The translations under genes were made by a program, and so were the position numbers. Positions 9,029 through 17,466 of a stretch of DNA of 64,000 bases are shown here, one piece after another (the first letter of the stretch is position 1; each line of letters starts with the position of its first letter). The DNA lies in assembly GCF_000429725.1 (NCBI RefSeq), contig NZ_KE386945.1, positions 65,959-129,958 of the forward strand. The letters are read 5' to 3'. This stretch comes from Alkalicoccus chagannorensis DSM 18086 (lineage in GTDB: Bacteria > Bacillota > Bacilli > Bacillales > Salisediminibacteriaceae). The notes under the pieces are model-generated. The model did no database searches and was not told where the DNA came from. It saw nothing but the letters and a program-made list of their open reading frames with translations.

Positions 9029-9481
9029 TCAGATGATCCCCTGGATCCGCAGCACGACTTCGGCAATCAGCGCGGAGCCGATGAAGGTTCCCAGAAGTAC
9101 GAGACTCGCGACGACCAGCGTCCGCCAGCCGAGCTTGGCAAAGTCGGCCCAGGACCGTCCGATGGCAATCCCTGCATAAGCAAGGATCGGGGTTGTTAGA
9201 GCAAGCAGCTCCACCTGCCCGGTCCACTCTGCCACGTAGGCCGAACCCGGGGTCCACGGCGTCGAGACGAGGATGCCGATAATCGCGATATAGGCCACGC
9301 TCGGAAAGCGGAGCGGAATGACTTCCGCTGCAATAAAGCCCGCGAGACAGACGAGAATCAGGATGATCATGCCGGGCACCGCCTGCAGCGGCATAATCCC
9401 GTAGCCGAGCCAGTTGCCAAAAAGCGCTGAAATACCGAAAATCACGAGCAGAATCGTCCATTCCTGTATGTTGTTAAGCAT
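9029..9481 (-). CDS. Small integral membrane protein, partner of the DUF3100-type protein
   Basis: About 150 residues with four or five hydrophobic segments (about 9-27, 35-52, 60-78, 90-108 and 118-140) and no large soluble part. It overlaps the end of the upstream membrane gene by eight bases, so the two are probably translated together and may form one permease or exporter. AGGAGG lies eight bases before ATG 9481, whereas an upstream GTG at 9490 has no spacing from that site. I do not recognise a substrate or a catalytic motif. No clear terminator follows. Confidence 0.8.
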   Translation of the reverse strand: MLNNIQEWTILLVIFGISALFGNWLGYGIMPLQAVPGMIILILVCLAGFIAAEVIPLRFPSVAYIAIIGILVSTPWTPGSAYVAEWTGQVELLALTTPILAYAGIAIGRSWADFAKLGWRTLVVASLVLLGTFIGSALIAEVVLRIQGII

Positions 9482-10280
9482 CTCCGCCACCTCCTCTGCG
9501 CTTCTCCATCATCCGGTATAGTTTTTCGGTCAACGGCAGACCGATAAAGATACTGACATACAGCCCGGTGGAAAGCGACAGCAGGTTGCTCGCTCCGGCA
9601 AAGGCGACAATCGTATTTTCCATATCCGGGAAAGCTCCGATCAGCGATCCGCTCGCCGCAGCCATCATGCTGCCGCTGCCAATCCCCGAAGCCATCGCAA
9701 AAGAGTACGGATGCAGCGGCGTGAGCGTAGCCAGAAAGCCGGCGATGAGGCCCATAAACACCGCACCGAACACCGTGCCGAAAATATAGACGGCCATCAC
9801 CCCTCGTCCCTCCGGGGAATTGATGCCGAAACGATCCATGATCAATCCGACGTTCGGTTCCCGTGCGACCGAGTGGGTCATGCCGACCGCCTCCCGCTTC
9901 AGTCCAAGCATCAGCGCAATCGGCAGCGCGACGAGAATCGTCCCGAGGTTGCCGAGCTCCTGGAGCAGCAGCGCCGGGCCGGCGGCAATGATCTCTGGCA
10001 GATCCGGGCCGATAATGACGCCGATTTTCGCCAGCAGCAGCGCGACTCCGAGTACGAGCAGCGGTTCTGCATGTTTGGACTGCTCCTCCCCGGCGAGCGG
10101 GGAAAAGAACACGACCAGCCCGATGATGATGGCATACAGCATCGGCAGCAGCAGCACAACCCCCGGCCCTACGCTGAATTCAAACTGACCAATCGATTCG
10201 GCAATGATGACGATCGCAAACACAATCACGTGAAGGCGCCAGTCCTTCCACAGTCCATTCGCTTTCTCCCTACTCAACAT
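9474..10280 (-). CDS. DUF3100-type integral membrane protein
   Basis: About 268 residues with roughly eight hydrophobic segments. The stretch VGMTHSVAREPNVGLIMDRF followed by SPEGRGVMAVYIFGTVFGAV and a Gly/Ser/Met-rich membrane segment (SGIGSGSMMAAASG) is characteristic of the DUF3100 family, whose function is not established. The Gly/Ser-rich helix and the paired small membrane protein suggest a two-part transporter; this is inference. The start ATG 10280 follows GGGAGCGGGG with suitable spacing; a GTG two codons upstream lies too close to that site. Confidence 0.72.
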   Translation of the reverse strand: MLSREKANGLWKDWRLHVIVFAIVIIAESIGQFEFSVGPGVVLLLPMLYAIIIGLVVFFSPLAGEEQSKHAEPLLVLGVALLLAKIGVIIGPDLPEIIAAGPALLLQELGNLGTILVALPIALMLGLKREAVGMTHSVAREPNVGLIMDRFGINSPEGRGVMAVYIFGTVFGAVFMGLIAGFLATLTPLHPYSFAMASGIGSGSMMAAASGSLIGAFPDMENTIVAFAGASNLLSLSTGLYVSIFIGLPLTEKLYRMMEKRRGGGGDA

Positions 10281-10326
10281 GACCACCCCGCTCCCTGAAT
10301 TTAGGACAAACCCTGATAAAGAGGGA

Positions 10327-10359
10327 AGATCCCCCGGGCCTTAGCAGCCTGGGGGATCT
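10327..10359 (-). terminator. Terminator of putP
   Basis: Nine-pair stem AGATCCCCC/GGGGGATCT just after the putP stop, followed by a T-rich stretch on the minus strand. Confidence 0.75.
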
Positions 10360-10366
10360 CCGCTGT

Positions 10367-11917
10367 TTATTTTCCGTGGTGCATCGATTTCGCTTCCTCG
10401 AACTGCTGCTTCATGTTCTCTGTCGGTCCAGGACCGATCAGACTGAAGATGACAATAGCAATAGAGGAGAAGAGGAAGCCTGGTACCAGTTCATACATGT
10501 CGAACAGCGCCCCGATTCCGGCTGCCAGCGCATCTGGCGCAAACTGGGCGAAGAACTCACCCGGCGGCATGCCGAGCCACGTGGCAATGTTGAGCCAAAC
10601 GACGACGGTACCGCCGCCGACGATCATACCGGCAAGCGCTCCGTTGCGGGTCATGCCTTTCCAGAAGAGGGCGAAGATGACCAGCGGTCCGAACGTGGCA
10701 CCTAATCCGGCCCATGCGTTCGCTACGAGATCCATGACGGTCGAATCCGGATCCTGCGCCAGAATCAGCGCAACGATCGCGATCGCAAGAACGCCAAAAC
10801 GCCCTACCCAGACGAGTTCTTTCTGGGACGCGTTCTTCCGCAGCATTCCTTTATAAATGTCTTCTGCCAGCGCGGAAGAAGAGACGAGCAGCTGGGAGTC
10901 AATCGTGCTCATGATAGCGGCAAGCACCGCAGCTAAAAGCACACCAGCGACAATCGGATGAAAGAGCACCTGCGTAAACATCAATAGAACCGATTCCGGG
11001 TCATCAAGCGGCTGGTCGGCAAAGTAGGCAATACCGACGAGGCCGGTGAAGACCGCACCCGTCATCGAGAGCAGCACCCAGGAAATCCCGATCGCCTGTG
11101 CTTTCGGAAGTTCCTTCATGGAACGGATCGCCATGAAACGAACGATAATATGCGGCTGGCCGAAGTAACCGAGCCCCCACCCGAGAAGGGAGATGATGCC
11201 TATCGCACCGACGCCGCCGCCGAGAAGGTTCAAGTTCTGAGGATCCACGTCCCGAATCGTATCGAATGTCGGACCGATTCCCCCAAGCTCCATCATCGCG
11301 ATGACTGGAATAATGATGAGCGCGAGGAACATGAGAATCCCCTGCACAAAGTCTGTCCAGCTGACGGCTAAAAACCCGCCGAGGAACGTGTAGGCAATAA
11401 TGATAGCAGCTCCTACCCAGAGTGCCGTGTTCTGATCCATCCCGAAGGAGCTTTCAAACAGGACAGAACCGCCGACGAGGCCGGATGATACGTAAAAGGT
11501 AAAGAAAAAGAGCAGCAGTACAGCAGAAACAATCCGCAGAATCCGTGCTCCGTCGTCAAAACGGTTCTCAAAAAAGTCCGGCAGCGTAATCGCATCGCCT
11601 GCAACTTCCGTATAGGCCCGGAGACGCCCTGCCACGAACATCCAGTTGATGATCGCACCTGCAGCAAGACCAATCGCAATCCACGCCTCCACTAGACCCG
11701 CGGCGTACAACGCCCCCGGCAGTCCGATCAGCAGCCAGCTGGACATGTCCGAAGCACCGGCTGACAAGGCTGCGACCCCTGCGCCGAGTCGGCGCCCGCC
11801 GAGCACGTAGTCGGACAAGTTGTTGGTCATTCTGTAAGCAATAAAACCGAGTGCCAGCATACCAATCAAGTACACAGCAAACACGATGATAATGGTTGTT
11901 TGACCTTCCACCATCAT
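10367..11917 (-). CDS. putP: Sodium/proline symporter
   Basis: 516 residues of the sodium:solute symporter family with about 13 membrane segments. The N-terminal YVLGGRRLGAGVAALSAGASDMSSWLL motif region, LGWGLGYFGQPHIIVRFMAI in the middle and AAIMSTIDSQLLVSSSALAEDIYK match PutP, which couples sodium entry to proline uptake at the cytoplasmic membrane. In a salt-adapted Bacillaceae this serves both nitrogen supply and osmoprotection. Two adjacent ATGs lie eight bases after AAGGGGG; I took the first. It is monocistronic with its own terminator. A TATAAT box on the minus strand at 12002-12007 is a candidate -10 element. Confidence 0.95.
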   Translation of the reverse strand: MMVEGQTTIIIVFAVYLIGMLALGFIAYRMTNNLSDYVLGGRRLGAGVAALSAGASDMSSWLLIGLPGALYAAGLVEAWIAIGLAAGAIINWMFVAGRLRAYTEVAGDAITLPDFFENRFDDGARILRIVSAVLLLFFFTFYVSSGLVGGSVLFESSFGMDQNTALWVGAAIIIAYTFLGGFLAVSWTDFVQGILMFLALIIIPVIAMMELGGIGPTFDTIRDVDPQNLNLLGGGVGAIGIISLLGWGLGYFGQPHIIVRFMAIRSMKELPKAQAIGISWVLLSMTGAVFTGLVGIAYFADQPLDDPESVLLMFTQVLFHPIVAGVLLAAVLAAIMSTIDSQLLVSSSALAEDIYKGMLRKNASQKELVWVGRFGVLAIAIVALILAQDPDSTVMDLVANAWAGLGATFGPLVIFALFWKGMTRNGALAGMIVGGGTVVVWLNIATWLGMPPGEFFAQFAPDALAAGIGALFDMYELVPGFLFSSIAIVIFSLIGPGPTENMKQQFEEAKSMHHGK

Positions 11918-12160
11918 GATGGATTCCCCCTTCTAGTTATGTCTGTATCCGCCGACCTCCACCCTCCTTTGACAATTTTGTGAACTTTTCCTGCTGCTTT
12001 CATTATAGTCGCAAAGGGAGGAATTGACCAGTGCTATTTTTCTAGAGAGGGCCGCCTCTTTTACTAAAAACCTCCTCTTTTCGTGCATCGAAAGAAGCAG
12101 GCAGCGGTCGGCACTATGATCAGCGGAGCCGTTTGGCAGTGCTACACGTCCGTCCGCTGC

Positions 12161-12330
12161 CGGAAACCTTGTCGACTCGACAGGCAAAGCTTGACGCCCG
12201 CCCTGAAAAGCTCGACGCCCTGTGGCGAAAGTCTGTCGCCCCGGGGAAGAAGCCCGCCAAACGGACCTTGCCTCGCCACTCGAGTGAAGAGGTACGTCGA
12301 GGTATACCTCCAACCTTGTCGACTCGTCGT
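12161..12330 (+). repeat. Interspersed repeat family A, copy 1
   Basis: About 170 bases, matching 16084-16250 and 24047-24214 in the same orientation. It begins with GAAACC-TTGTCGACTC and ends with a second TGTCGACTC. Inside are three or four imperfect units of about 22 bases built on GTCGCCCCGG, then GAGGTACGTCGAGGTAT. This is the most diverged of the three copies. Confidence 0.75.
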
Positions 12331-12608
12331 CGTACCCTCGCCACACCGGAGCATCTGCTTCTCTCCCGCACTACAGCAACAACTCGATACGCTCGTACCA
12401 GAGCCGGCACGGCAGCGCGCCGCGTTCGAGAGACGAGCGGGACAGCACCAACGAGATGGACCTACGTGGATGCTTGGTGCGTTTGCTCTCATCCTTACTA
12501 GGATCCTTTCGTCGGAGTGGCGGGTGCAGAGAAAAGAGAGCCGTTTTCGTTTTCCCGCGCAAAGAGGAAACCGCCATGCCTGAGGAGTATCGAATTCTCT
12601 GCGCTTTC

Positions 12609-12891
12609 CCCGGCTGCCACGAGCAGCCGGCGGAAACGAGCTCATCGACGTTTGTGCTGCGGCTGATCCAAAAGCGCGTCGCTTCACCAAACGTTTGAGT
12701 CGCTTCCCCCTGCCGGGCGGGCGGTTCAGCGCCGCCCGCGCGTCGCTTTCCGACTTTTTTGAGCCACTCCGCTGTTTTTGAGCCACTTCGCTGCCGCTTT
12801 GAGCCGCTTTTATCCGAGATGCCGACGCTTCGCCCGGGTTTTGAGCCACCGATACCGCCAACCCCTTCATCCACCTAACCCCTTCCAGTCC
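12609..12891 (+). repeat. Repeat family B, tandem copy 1
   Basis: Starts with a hairpin (CCGGCTGC/GCAGCCGG), continues with CTGATCCAAAAGCG and a GC-rich palindromic block, then several units of about 20-24 bases built on TTTTGAGCCACTT. The next unit begins 283 bases later. Confidence 0.8.
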
Positions 12892-13178
12892 CCGGCTGCC
12901 ACGGGCAGCCGGCGGAAATGAGCTCATCGAGGCTTGTTGTGCTGCGGCTGATCTAAAAGTGCGTCGCTTTACAAAAACTTTGAGTCGCTTTGCTCTGCGT
13001 GGCGGGCGGTTCAGCGCCGCCCGCGAGTCGCTTCCCGACTTTTTTGAGTCACTTTGCTGTTTTTGAGCCACTTTGCGACCATTTTGAGCCACTTCTGCCC
13101 GACATGCCGACGCTTTGCCCGGGGTTTGAGCCACCGAAACCGCCAGCAGCCCTTCATCCACCTGACCCCTTCCAGTCC
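12892..13178 (+). repeat. Repeat family B, tandem copy 2
   Basis: Head-to-tail with copy 1 at a spacing of 283 bases, closely similar throughout. A third unit starts at 13179 (hairpin head only) and breaks off by about 13210. Confidence 0.8.
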
Positions 13179-13243
13179 CCGGCTGCCACGGGCAGCACAC
13201 GAGGCCGGCCACTGTATTGGGACACCTTTCTTAAAACAAAAAA

Positions 13244-13289
13244 AGCACCCGTATCCCGGGCCGCGGCCGGCGGCGGAGATACGGATGCT
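13244..13289 (-). terminator. Terminator of the GAF-STAS gene
   Basis: Arms AGCA-CCCGTATC and GATACGG-ATGCT with a GC-rich apex, followed on the minus strand by seven T. It lies 29 bases after the gene. Confidence 0.8.
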
Positions 13290-13318
13290 TCGTGGGTAGT
13301 TAGTTTCGGCACTGACGG

Positions 13319-14206
13319 TTACAGGCGGATACGGGTACCGGCCGAGGCCTTCTTTTCAACACTGGACTGACTCGGCTGAATCGTCCAGCCGGTAATCCGC
13401 AGGGCTTCCTGCATCGACGGTGCGATCCGGATGCGGCAGCTCTGCATCATCTGCGCGTGAAGTTCGCGTGCCTGGTCGGGCCGGACCCCGGTGAGAACCG
13501 TCCCGGCTCCGATGAGCTCCAGACTGTCTGCCAGTTCCATGATGCGCGCGGTCATTGCTTCTGATTTACGGACAAGGCCTGAGATGTCGAGAATCAGATG
13601 GTCGTATCCTTCTTCGGATACAGAGCGCAGCACCTGATCCATAACAACTGCGGCCCGTTCTTTCGTCATCTCCCCCGTGAGCGGGAGAATGGCTGTACCC
13701 GGCGCGAGCGTCACGATCGGTACTTCGGCATACGTGAGACGATCTCTTTCCTCATCAACACTCAGCACGGACTGAAGCAGTCTCGCCATCGTTTCCATCA
13801 GCGACTGCTCTTTTTCCGTGAACGTGCGCCGGCTGCTGCTCAGCGCGCACAGTGTGCCGAAAGCGTCGCCTCCTTCTTTATAAACAGGAACGCCGATCAG
13901 GCCGTGCCCCTCAATCCCGAGCTTCGTCGAGGTTTCCTCTGTCAGTTCATGCGTCTGAACATCTTCCAGCTGCAGCGGCACCCGGCCGCTGTTAAGTATG
14001 TGCTGTCAGTAGGAATCCTTCATTGGAACTTGAATGCCTTCCGATACAAGGGTTGTTTCTTTATTGTAGGCGTGCAGCACGGTCATGCTGCCACGGTCAA
14101 ATCTCGTTAAATAAACGGTGTTCAAATCGAGAATATCGCTGATCCGCTCCAGAACGGAGACAGCTGTATCCTCGAGTTCCCTCCGGGTCTGTCTACTGTA
14201 ATTCAT
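13319..14206 (-). pseudogene. GAF-STAS sensor protein with an in-frame TGA
   Basis: Two open segments (14206-14009 and 14005-13319) lie in the same frame and are interrupted only by TGA at 14008-14006. Together they give 295 codons: an N-terminal GAF domain (about 5-160) and a C-terminal STAS domain (about 185-280; YDHLILDISGL is the STAS core), an RsbR-like layout of stress-signalling proteins. The TGA falls in PMKDSY-x-QHILNSGRVPL, where GAF proteins of this type normally carry Cys, so one base change (TGC/TGT to TGA) explains it. Alternatives are a sequencing error or selenocysteine: a 6-pair hairpin starts 15 bases after the TGA. The rest of the frame is undamaged. AGGAGGGG precedes the ATG. 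Confidence 0.8.
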
Positions 14207-14230
14207 TCCGACCCCTCCTCTGTTTCCTGC

Positions 14231-14236
14231 ATTCTA
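14231..14236 (-). promoter_or_regulatory. Possible extended -10 of the GAF-STAS gene
   Basis: On the minus strand TGTTAGAAT (TGn plus TAGAAT) lies about 25 bases before the start codon and its strong AGGAGGGG. No clear -35 element. Confidence 0.35.
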
Positions 14237-14319
14237 ACATAGATGAAGGAAAAGTATATCTTTTCAGCAATTTTCGTCTACAGCGCGTATACTATAGAAA
14301 ACGAATGGAGGGAACGACT

Positions 14320-15228
14320 GTGAGCCTACTGCTTCTTACCGGTCCATCTGAATCTTATCCGGCACACGAAACGGCAGCAATGCTGCGAAGTGCTGCCACC
14401 CGGGTTTTTCCTGAGGAAACTCTGACTACCATCCCTCTCCACCGCAGCTCACTGCCTGCGTTCCAGCACCGTTCTCCGCAGCCGGTGCTGCAGGAGGAAA
14501 ACACCCTATGGATCGATGCGTCCCGCATTCTGCCGACCGACGCGGATCTGCTTCACTCCAACACATACCCAGTCGGCAGGCACATCAAAGAAGCGGCGGA
14601 GCGCCGTACGATCCTGCTTGCCGGCGCCGCACCAGCTGCGGACGGTGGGTTCGGTCTGCTGGAGGCACTCGGCGCCCGCTATTTTTCACAGGACGGCAGC
14701 GAAATCACCGCTCTATCTGCCGCAGATCTGAGCAGCATTCACCGTGTCCACCTGCCCGACCTTCCGGATGTCCACATCTGGACGACCGATACACTCCCCG
14801 TCACCGGCCCCTACGGCACGGCCGCCCACGCCGGAAGAGAAAGCGGTCTGTCCGATGGCGCTATTGAATTTCTCGAAAGAAGCCTCACCGGCTCCATTCA
14901 GCGCCTGTTCCCCCGGGCCGACCTTCATGCCCCGGGCAGCGGCGCCGCAGGGGGTGCCGTCTGTGTGCTTCAGGCAATCGGCTTCCCTGTAGTCACAGAA
15001 GCAGAAGGAGTATGGTACGAGCTCCCGGAAAAACTTCCTGAGGCCGGAATGATGATTACCGCAGGGGACCTGTCCCACAGCCTTCTCGCTGCGATCGATG
15101 CGGCAGCGCGCACCCGGGGAGCCCGGCGTCTGCATCTCCCACCAATGGACGACGCCCCGGACAAAGATATCATACGAAAGATGGAGGAAATCCTTTCATC
15201 TTCCTCTTCTTCTCGGGATGATACGTGA
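14320..15228 (+). CDS. Diverged, shortened glycerate kinase-like protein
   Basis: About 302 residues. Two stretches recall type-1 glycerate kinases (GlxK/GarK): GAAPAADGGFGLLEALGARYF corresponds to the GSATNDGGxG...ALG block, and APGSGAAGGAV to the Gly/Ala-rich nucleotide-site loop. The family is usually about 370-380 residues with an N-terminal VIAPDSFKGS motif; that motif is missing and the N-terminus is unrelated-looking. It may have lost kinase activity or changed substrate. GGAGG lies eight bases before GTG 14320, favoured over ATG 14305, which overlaps the ribosome site. Divergent from the GAF-STAS gene. Confidence 0.6.
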   Translation: MSLLLLTGPSESYPAHETAAMLRSAATRVFPEETLTTIPLHRSSLPAFQHRSPQPVLQEENTLWIDASRILPTDADLLHSNTYPVGRHIKEAAERRTILLAGAAPAADGGFGLLEALGARYFSQDGSEITALSAADLSSIHRVHLPDLPDVHIWTTDTLPVTGPYGTAAHAGRESGLSDGAIEFLERSLTGSIQRLFPRADLHAPGSGAAGGAVCVLQAIGFPVVTEAEGVWYELPEKLPEAGMMITAGDLSHSLLAAIDAAARTRGARRLHLPPMDDAPDKDIIRKMEEILSSSSSSRDDT

Positions 15229-15378
15229 GATCCCTACGCGAAAAGACGCCAGAACGAGAATAATTTTCCAATTACTTCATGCTTTGAAATGAGAAAACAG
15301 CCTCCCAATTTCTGTTTTTAAATGATACAATAAGTATCGGGTCATTATTAGTGACGAACGATGAAGGAGGGGAAAGCC

Positions 15379-15672
15379 TTGGCAAGACTACGATCATTCC
15401 GTGGTGATTTTTACGAGGGGACGCTCGTCATTCTGGATATTGCCAGTACGTCCAGCAGCGGCACCTATTATTCAGGAGTGCTGCTTCGTGAAATGGAAGA
15501 ACCGGTGTTCGAATGGATTCATGAAGAGGATTCGCGCATGCTCGACGGCCGCGAAAGCCACATGTATGTCAGCCCATTTCTGAAACCATTCGGCGGCCGG
15601 GTCGGACTCGGAACAAGACTTCGGGACATCCTGGACAACGAGGCGCCGCAGACAGAGAGCCGGACATCCTGA
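15379..15672 (+). CDS. Small conserved-looking protein of unknown function
   Basis: About 97 residues, soluble, mixed charge, no signal peptide or known motif; the sequence suggests a small mostly beta protein (FYEGTLVILDIASTSSSGTYYSGVLL). GGAGGGG lies six bases before TTG 15379; an ATG at 15361 lies upstream of that site and is less likely. A terminator hairpin follows seven bases after the stop, which supports a real transcription unit. I do not recognise a family. Confidence 0.6.
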   Translation: MARLRSFRGDFYEGTLVILDIASTSSSGTYYSGVLLREMEEPVFEWIHEEDSRMLDGRESHMYVSPFLKPFGGRVGLGTRLRDILDNEAPQTESRTS

Positions 15673-15678
15673 TCTGTG

Positions 15679-15711
15679 AAAGGAAGAGAACCTTCAGGTT
15701 GTCTTCCTTTT
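15679..15711 (+). terminator. Terminator after the small 15379 gene
   Basis: Stem AAAGGAAGA/TCTTCCTTT with an inner AACC/GGTT pairing, ending in TTTT, directly downstream of the small gene. Confidence 0.7.
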
Positions 15712-16083
15712 GAAGCACACAGCAAGCTACATACAAAAAAGGACTCCCGCTGCAGCAAAGCCGTCCACTTTTCCTCGTGCGGAGGACGAATCACGCTGAG
15801 CACGAACCTGGAGTACCCTGCCCGCCTTTACAGCGGACAGGGCTTTTTTGCGTGAAGAAGATGAAGCCGCCGGTCGGTCTGCGTATGGCGCGGATGGCGC
15901 AAAGGCCGGAGCATCTCCACTCACTGTCTCACCTTTAGACGAGTGGCTCCAAGTGTCTTCCGGGCGTCCCGCCTGCAGCCGGCTTCTGCCTCTCTATCCG
16001 AGCGACCTTCTGGAGAGAATGCTTTTTTCTCTTCTCTCTACGCCAAGCAGCAGCCGACTGCTTTTTTCCCTGCCCCATCGTCG

Positions 16084-16250
16084 GGAGAAACCTTGTCGAC
16101 TGGGCAGGCAAAGCCCGTCGCCCGAAATCAAAACCTCGACGCCCCGCGGCAAAACCTCGTCGCCCCGGAGAAAAAGCCCGCCAGACGGCTTCGACCCCGC
16201 CAGACGAGGCGAGAGGTACGTCGAGGTATGCACGAAACCCTGTCGACTCA
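16084..16250 (+). repeat. Interspersed repeat family A, copy 2
   Basis: About 167 bases, bounded by GAAACCTTGTCGACT and CCTGTCGACTC, with the internal GTCGCCCCGGAGAAAAAG unit and GAGGTACGTCGAGGTATG. Closest to copy 3 at 24047. Confidence 0.8.
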
Positions 16251-16353
16251 GAAGAAAAGCCCGCCACTGCGAAGCACCTTCTTCAAACGACGCGGCGCGG
16301 CACCTTCTCCAACCGTGAGAACGTATCTATTCTTATCACGTGACGAAAAAAGC

Positions 16354-16388
16354 AGCAGGGAAGAGGCCCTGTCCGCCTCTTCCCTGCT
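16354..16388 (-). terminator. Terminator of the ROK kinase gene
   Basis: Thirteen-pair stem AGCAGGGAAGAGG/CCTCTTCCCTGCT followed by a T-rich tract on the minus strand, just after the stop of the ROK gene. Confidence 0.85.
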
Positions 16389-16405
16389 CTGACTTCTTTC
16401 TGCTG

Positions 16406-17293
16406 TTACCGCTGCTGCTGCATCCGCTCCAGCATGGATGCACCGATGACGCCGGCATGGCTGCCGAGGGCAGCCGGGCGGATGACGACCCGGCCACGCA
16501 GGCTTTCGTACACTTTGCTGTCCAGGCGCTGCTTGATCAATGGGAGCAGCACCTCTGCGGCATTCATCACCCCGCCGCCGAGAATCAGGCGTTCCGGATT
16601 GACCGTATGGATGATGTTGGCCAGCCCGCGCGCGGTCCACTCACTCCATTCGGCCACCACCGGTAGTGCGGCTTCTTCGCCGCGGCCGGCTGCTTCTGTC
16701 AACGCCGCTGCGGTAGCGTAGCCGGCCTCTAGCGCCTTCGCCTGAAGGGCCGTTCCGGACGCAAGGGATTCCCACGCCCCTTGGTTCATCCCCTCCTGTT
16801 CCGGACTTTCGTCGGCAATAATCATGTTTCCGATTTCCGCGGCATTCCGATCTGCGCCGACGAGGAGCCGGTCGCCGTTGACAATGCCTCCGCCGACCCC
16901 GGTGCTGATCGTGATGAACACCATGCTGGCCGCGCCGGCACCGGCGCCGGCCAGATACTCGCCGACAGCGGCAGCATTGGCGTCGTTCTCGAGGAGAAAC
17001 GTCCTCGGGATCGCCTTCTGCATCTTTTCTACGATCGGAAATCCGTGCCATCCCGGCAGGTTCGGCGGATCGAGAAAGATCCCGCGGTCCGGGTCGAGCG
17101 GTCCGGGCGCTGCCATGCCGACGGCCCCCGGCGCTTCCTGCAGCCAGCCTTCCAGCCAGCCCTGAACCTTCTTCACCGCTTCGTCGGGACGGTCCGGCGT
17201 GGCTGCTGAACAGAAATCCTCCACCCGCCCGTCATTCGACACGAGCGCAGCCTTGATCGTCGTTCCCCCAATATCAATACCAATCCGGCTCAT
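16406..17293 (-). CDS. ROK-family sugar kinase lacking the zinc motif
   Basis: 295 residues. The N-terminal phosphate loop IGIDIGGTTIKAAL, the catalytic Asp in LLENDANAAAVGE and ISTGVGGGIV identify a ROK-family kinase, most likely phosphorylating glucose or a related hexose in the cytoplasm. The usual GH...CxCGxxGCxE zinc-binding stretch is replaced by IGNMIIADESPEQEGMNQGAWE, with no Cys or His, so it belongs to a zinc-free subgroup. That makes the exact sugar uncertain and weakens any assignment as a transcriptional repressor. GGAGGGGG lies five bases before ATG 17293. Its own terminator follows; divergent from htpG. Confidence 0.85.
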   Translation of the reverse strand: MSRIGIDIGGTTIKAALVSNDGRVEDFCSAATPDRPDEAVKKVQGWLEGWLQEAPGAVGMAAPGPLDPDRGIFLDPPNLPGWHGFPIVEKMQKAIPRTFLLENDANAAAVGEYLAGAGAGAASMVFITISTGVGGGIVNGDRLLVGADRNAAEIGNMIIADESPEQEGMNQGAWESLASGTALQAKALEAGYATAAALTEAAGRGEEAALPVVAEWSEWTARGLANIIHTVNPERLILGGGVMNAAEVLLPLIKQRLDSKVYESLRGRVVIRPAALGSHAGVIGASMLERMQQQR

Positions 17294-17372
17294 AGGAACC
17301 CCCTCCTCTTCTGCGCACATTATAGCAGAAGCCTGCTGCGCCGCCTACACCTGTTTTTTGAAGGGAAAGGAA

Positions 17373-17400
17373 TTGACAAACAGCCTGTTTTTAGTAGAAT
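17373..17400 (+). promoter_or_regulatory. Sigma-A promoter of htpG
   Basis: TTGACA (17373-17378) and TAGAAT (17395-17400) with a 16-base spacer, immediately ahead of the CIRCE element. Confidence 0.75.
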
Positions 17401-17409
17401 AAAATTGGA

Positions 17410-17436
17410 TTAGCACTCCGTGTTCGTGAGTGCTAA
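17410..17436 (+). promoter_or_regulatory. CIRCE operator (HrcA binding site)
   Basis: A perfect match to the CIRCE consensus: TTAGCACTC, nine bases, GAGTGCTAA. It lies where transcription should start, 30 bases before the htpG start codon, so HrcA should repress htpG in unstressed cells. Confidence 0.95.
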
Positions 17437-17466
17437 AAGAATGAGTCGACAAAGGAGCGGGTTACG

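Larger units (their letters stand above)
11918..13318. other. Gene-free region filled with repeats
   Basis: About 1.4 kb with no credible gene. It holds a possible -10 element for putP (TATAAT on the minus strand, 12002-12007), one family A repeat, two full tandem family B repeats and the start of a third, then a terminator. Long open frames across it are by-products of the GC-rich repeats. Confidence 0.7.
15673..16405. other. Gene-free region with a repeat and two terminators
   Basis: Holds the terminator of the small gene at 15379, family A copy 2 and the terminator of the ROK kinase gene. The rest (15712-16083) shows nothing recognisable. Confidence 0.6.

Noticed and set aside
12142..13212. 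356-codon minus-strand frame across repeats A and B
   Set aside because: Composed of Ala/Arg/Ser-rich repeats produced by the GC-rich repeat units; other frames are equally open.
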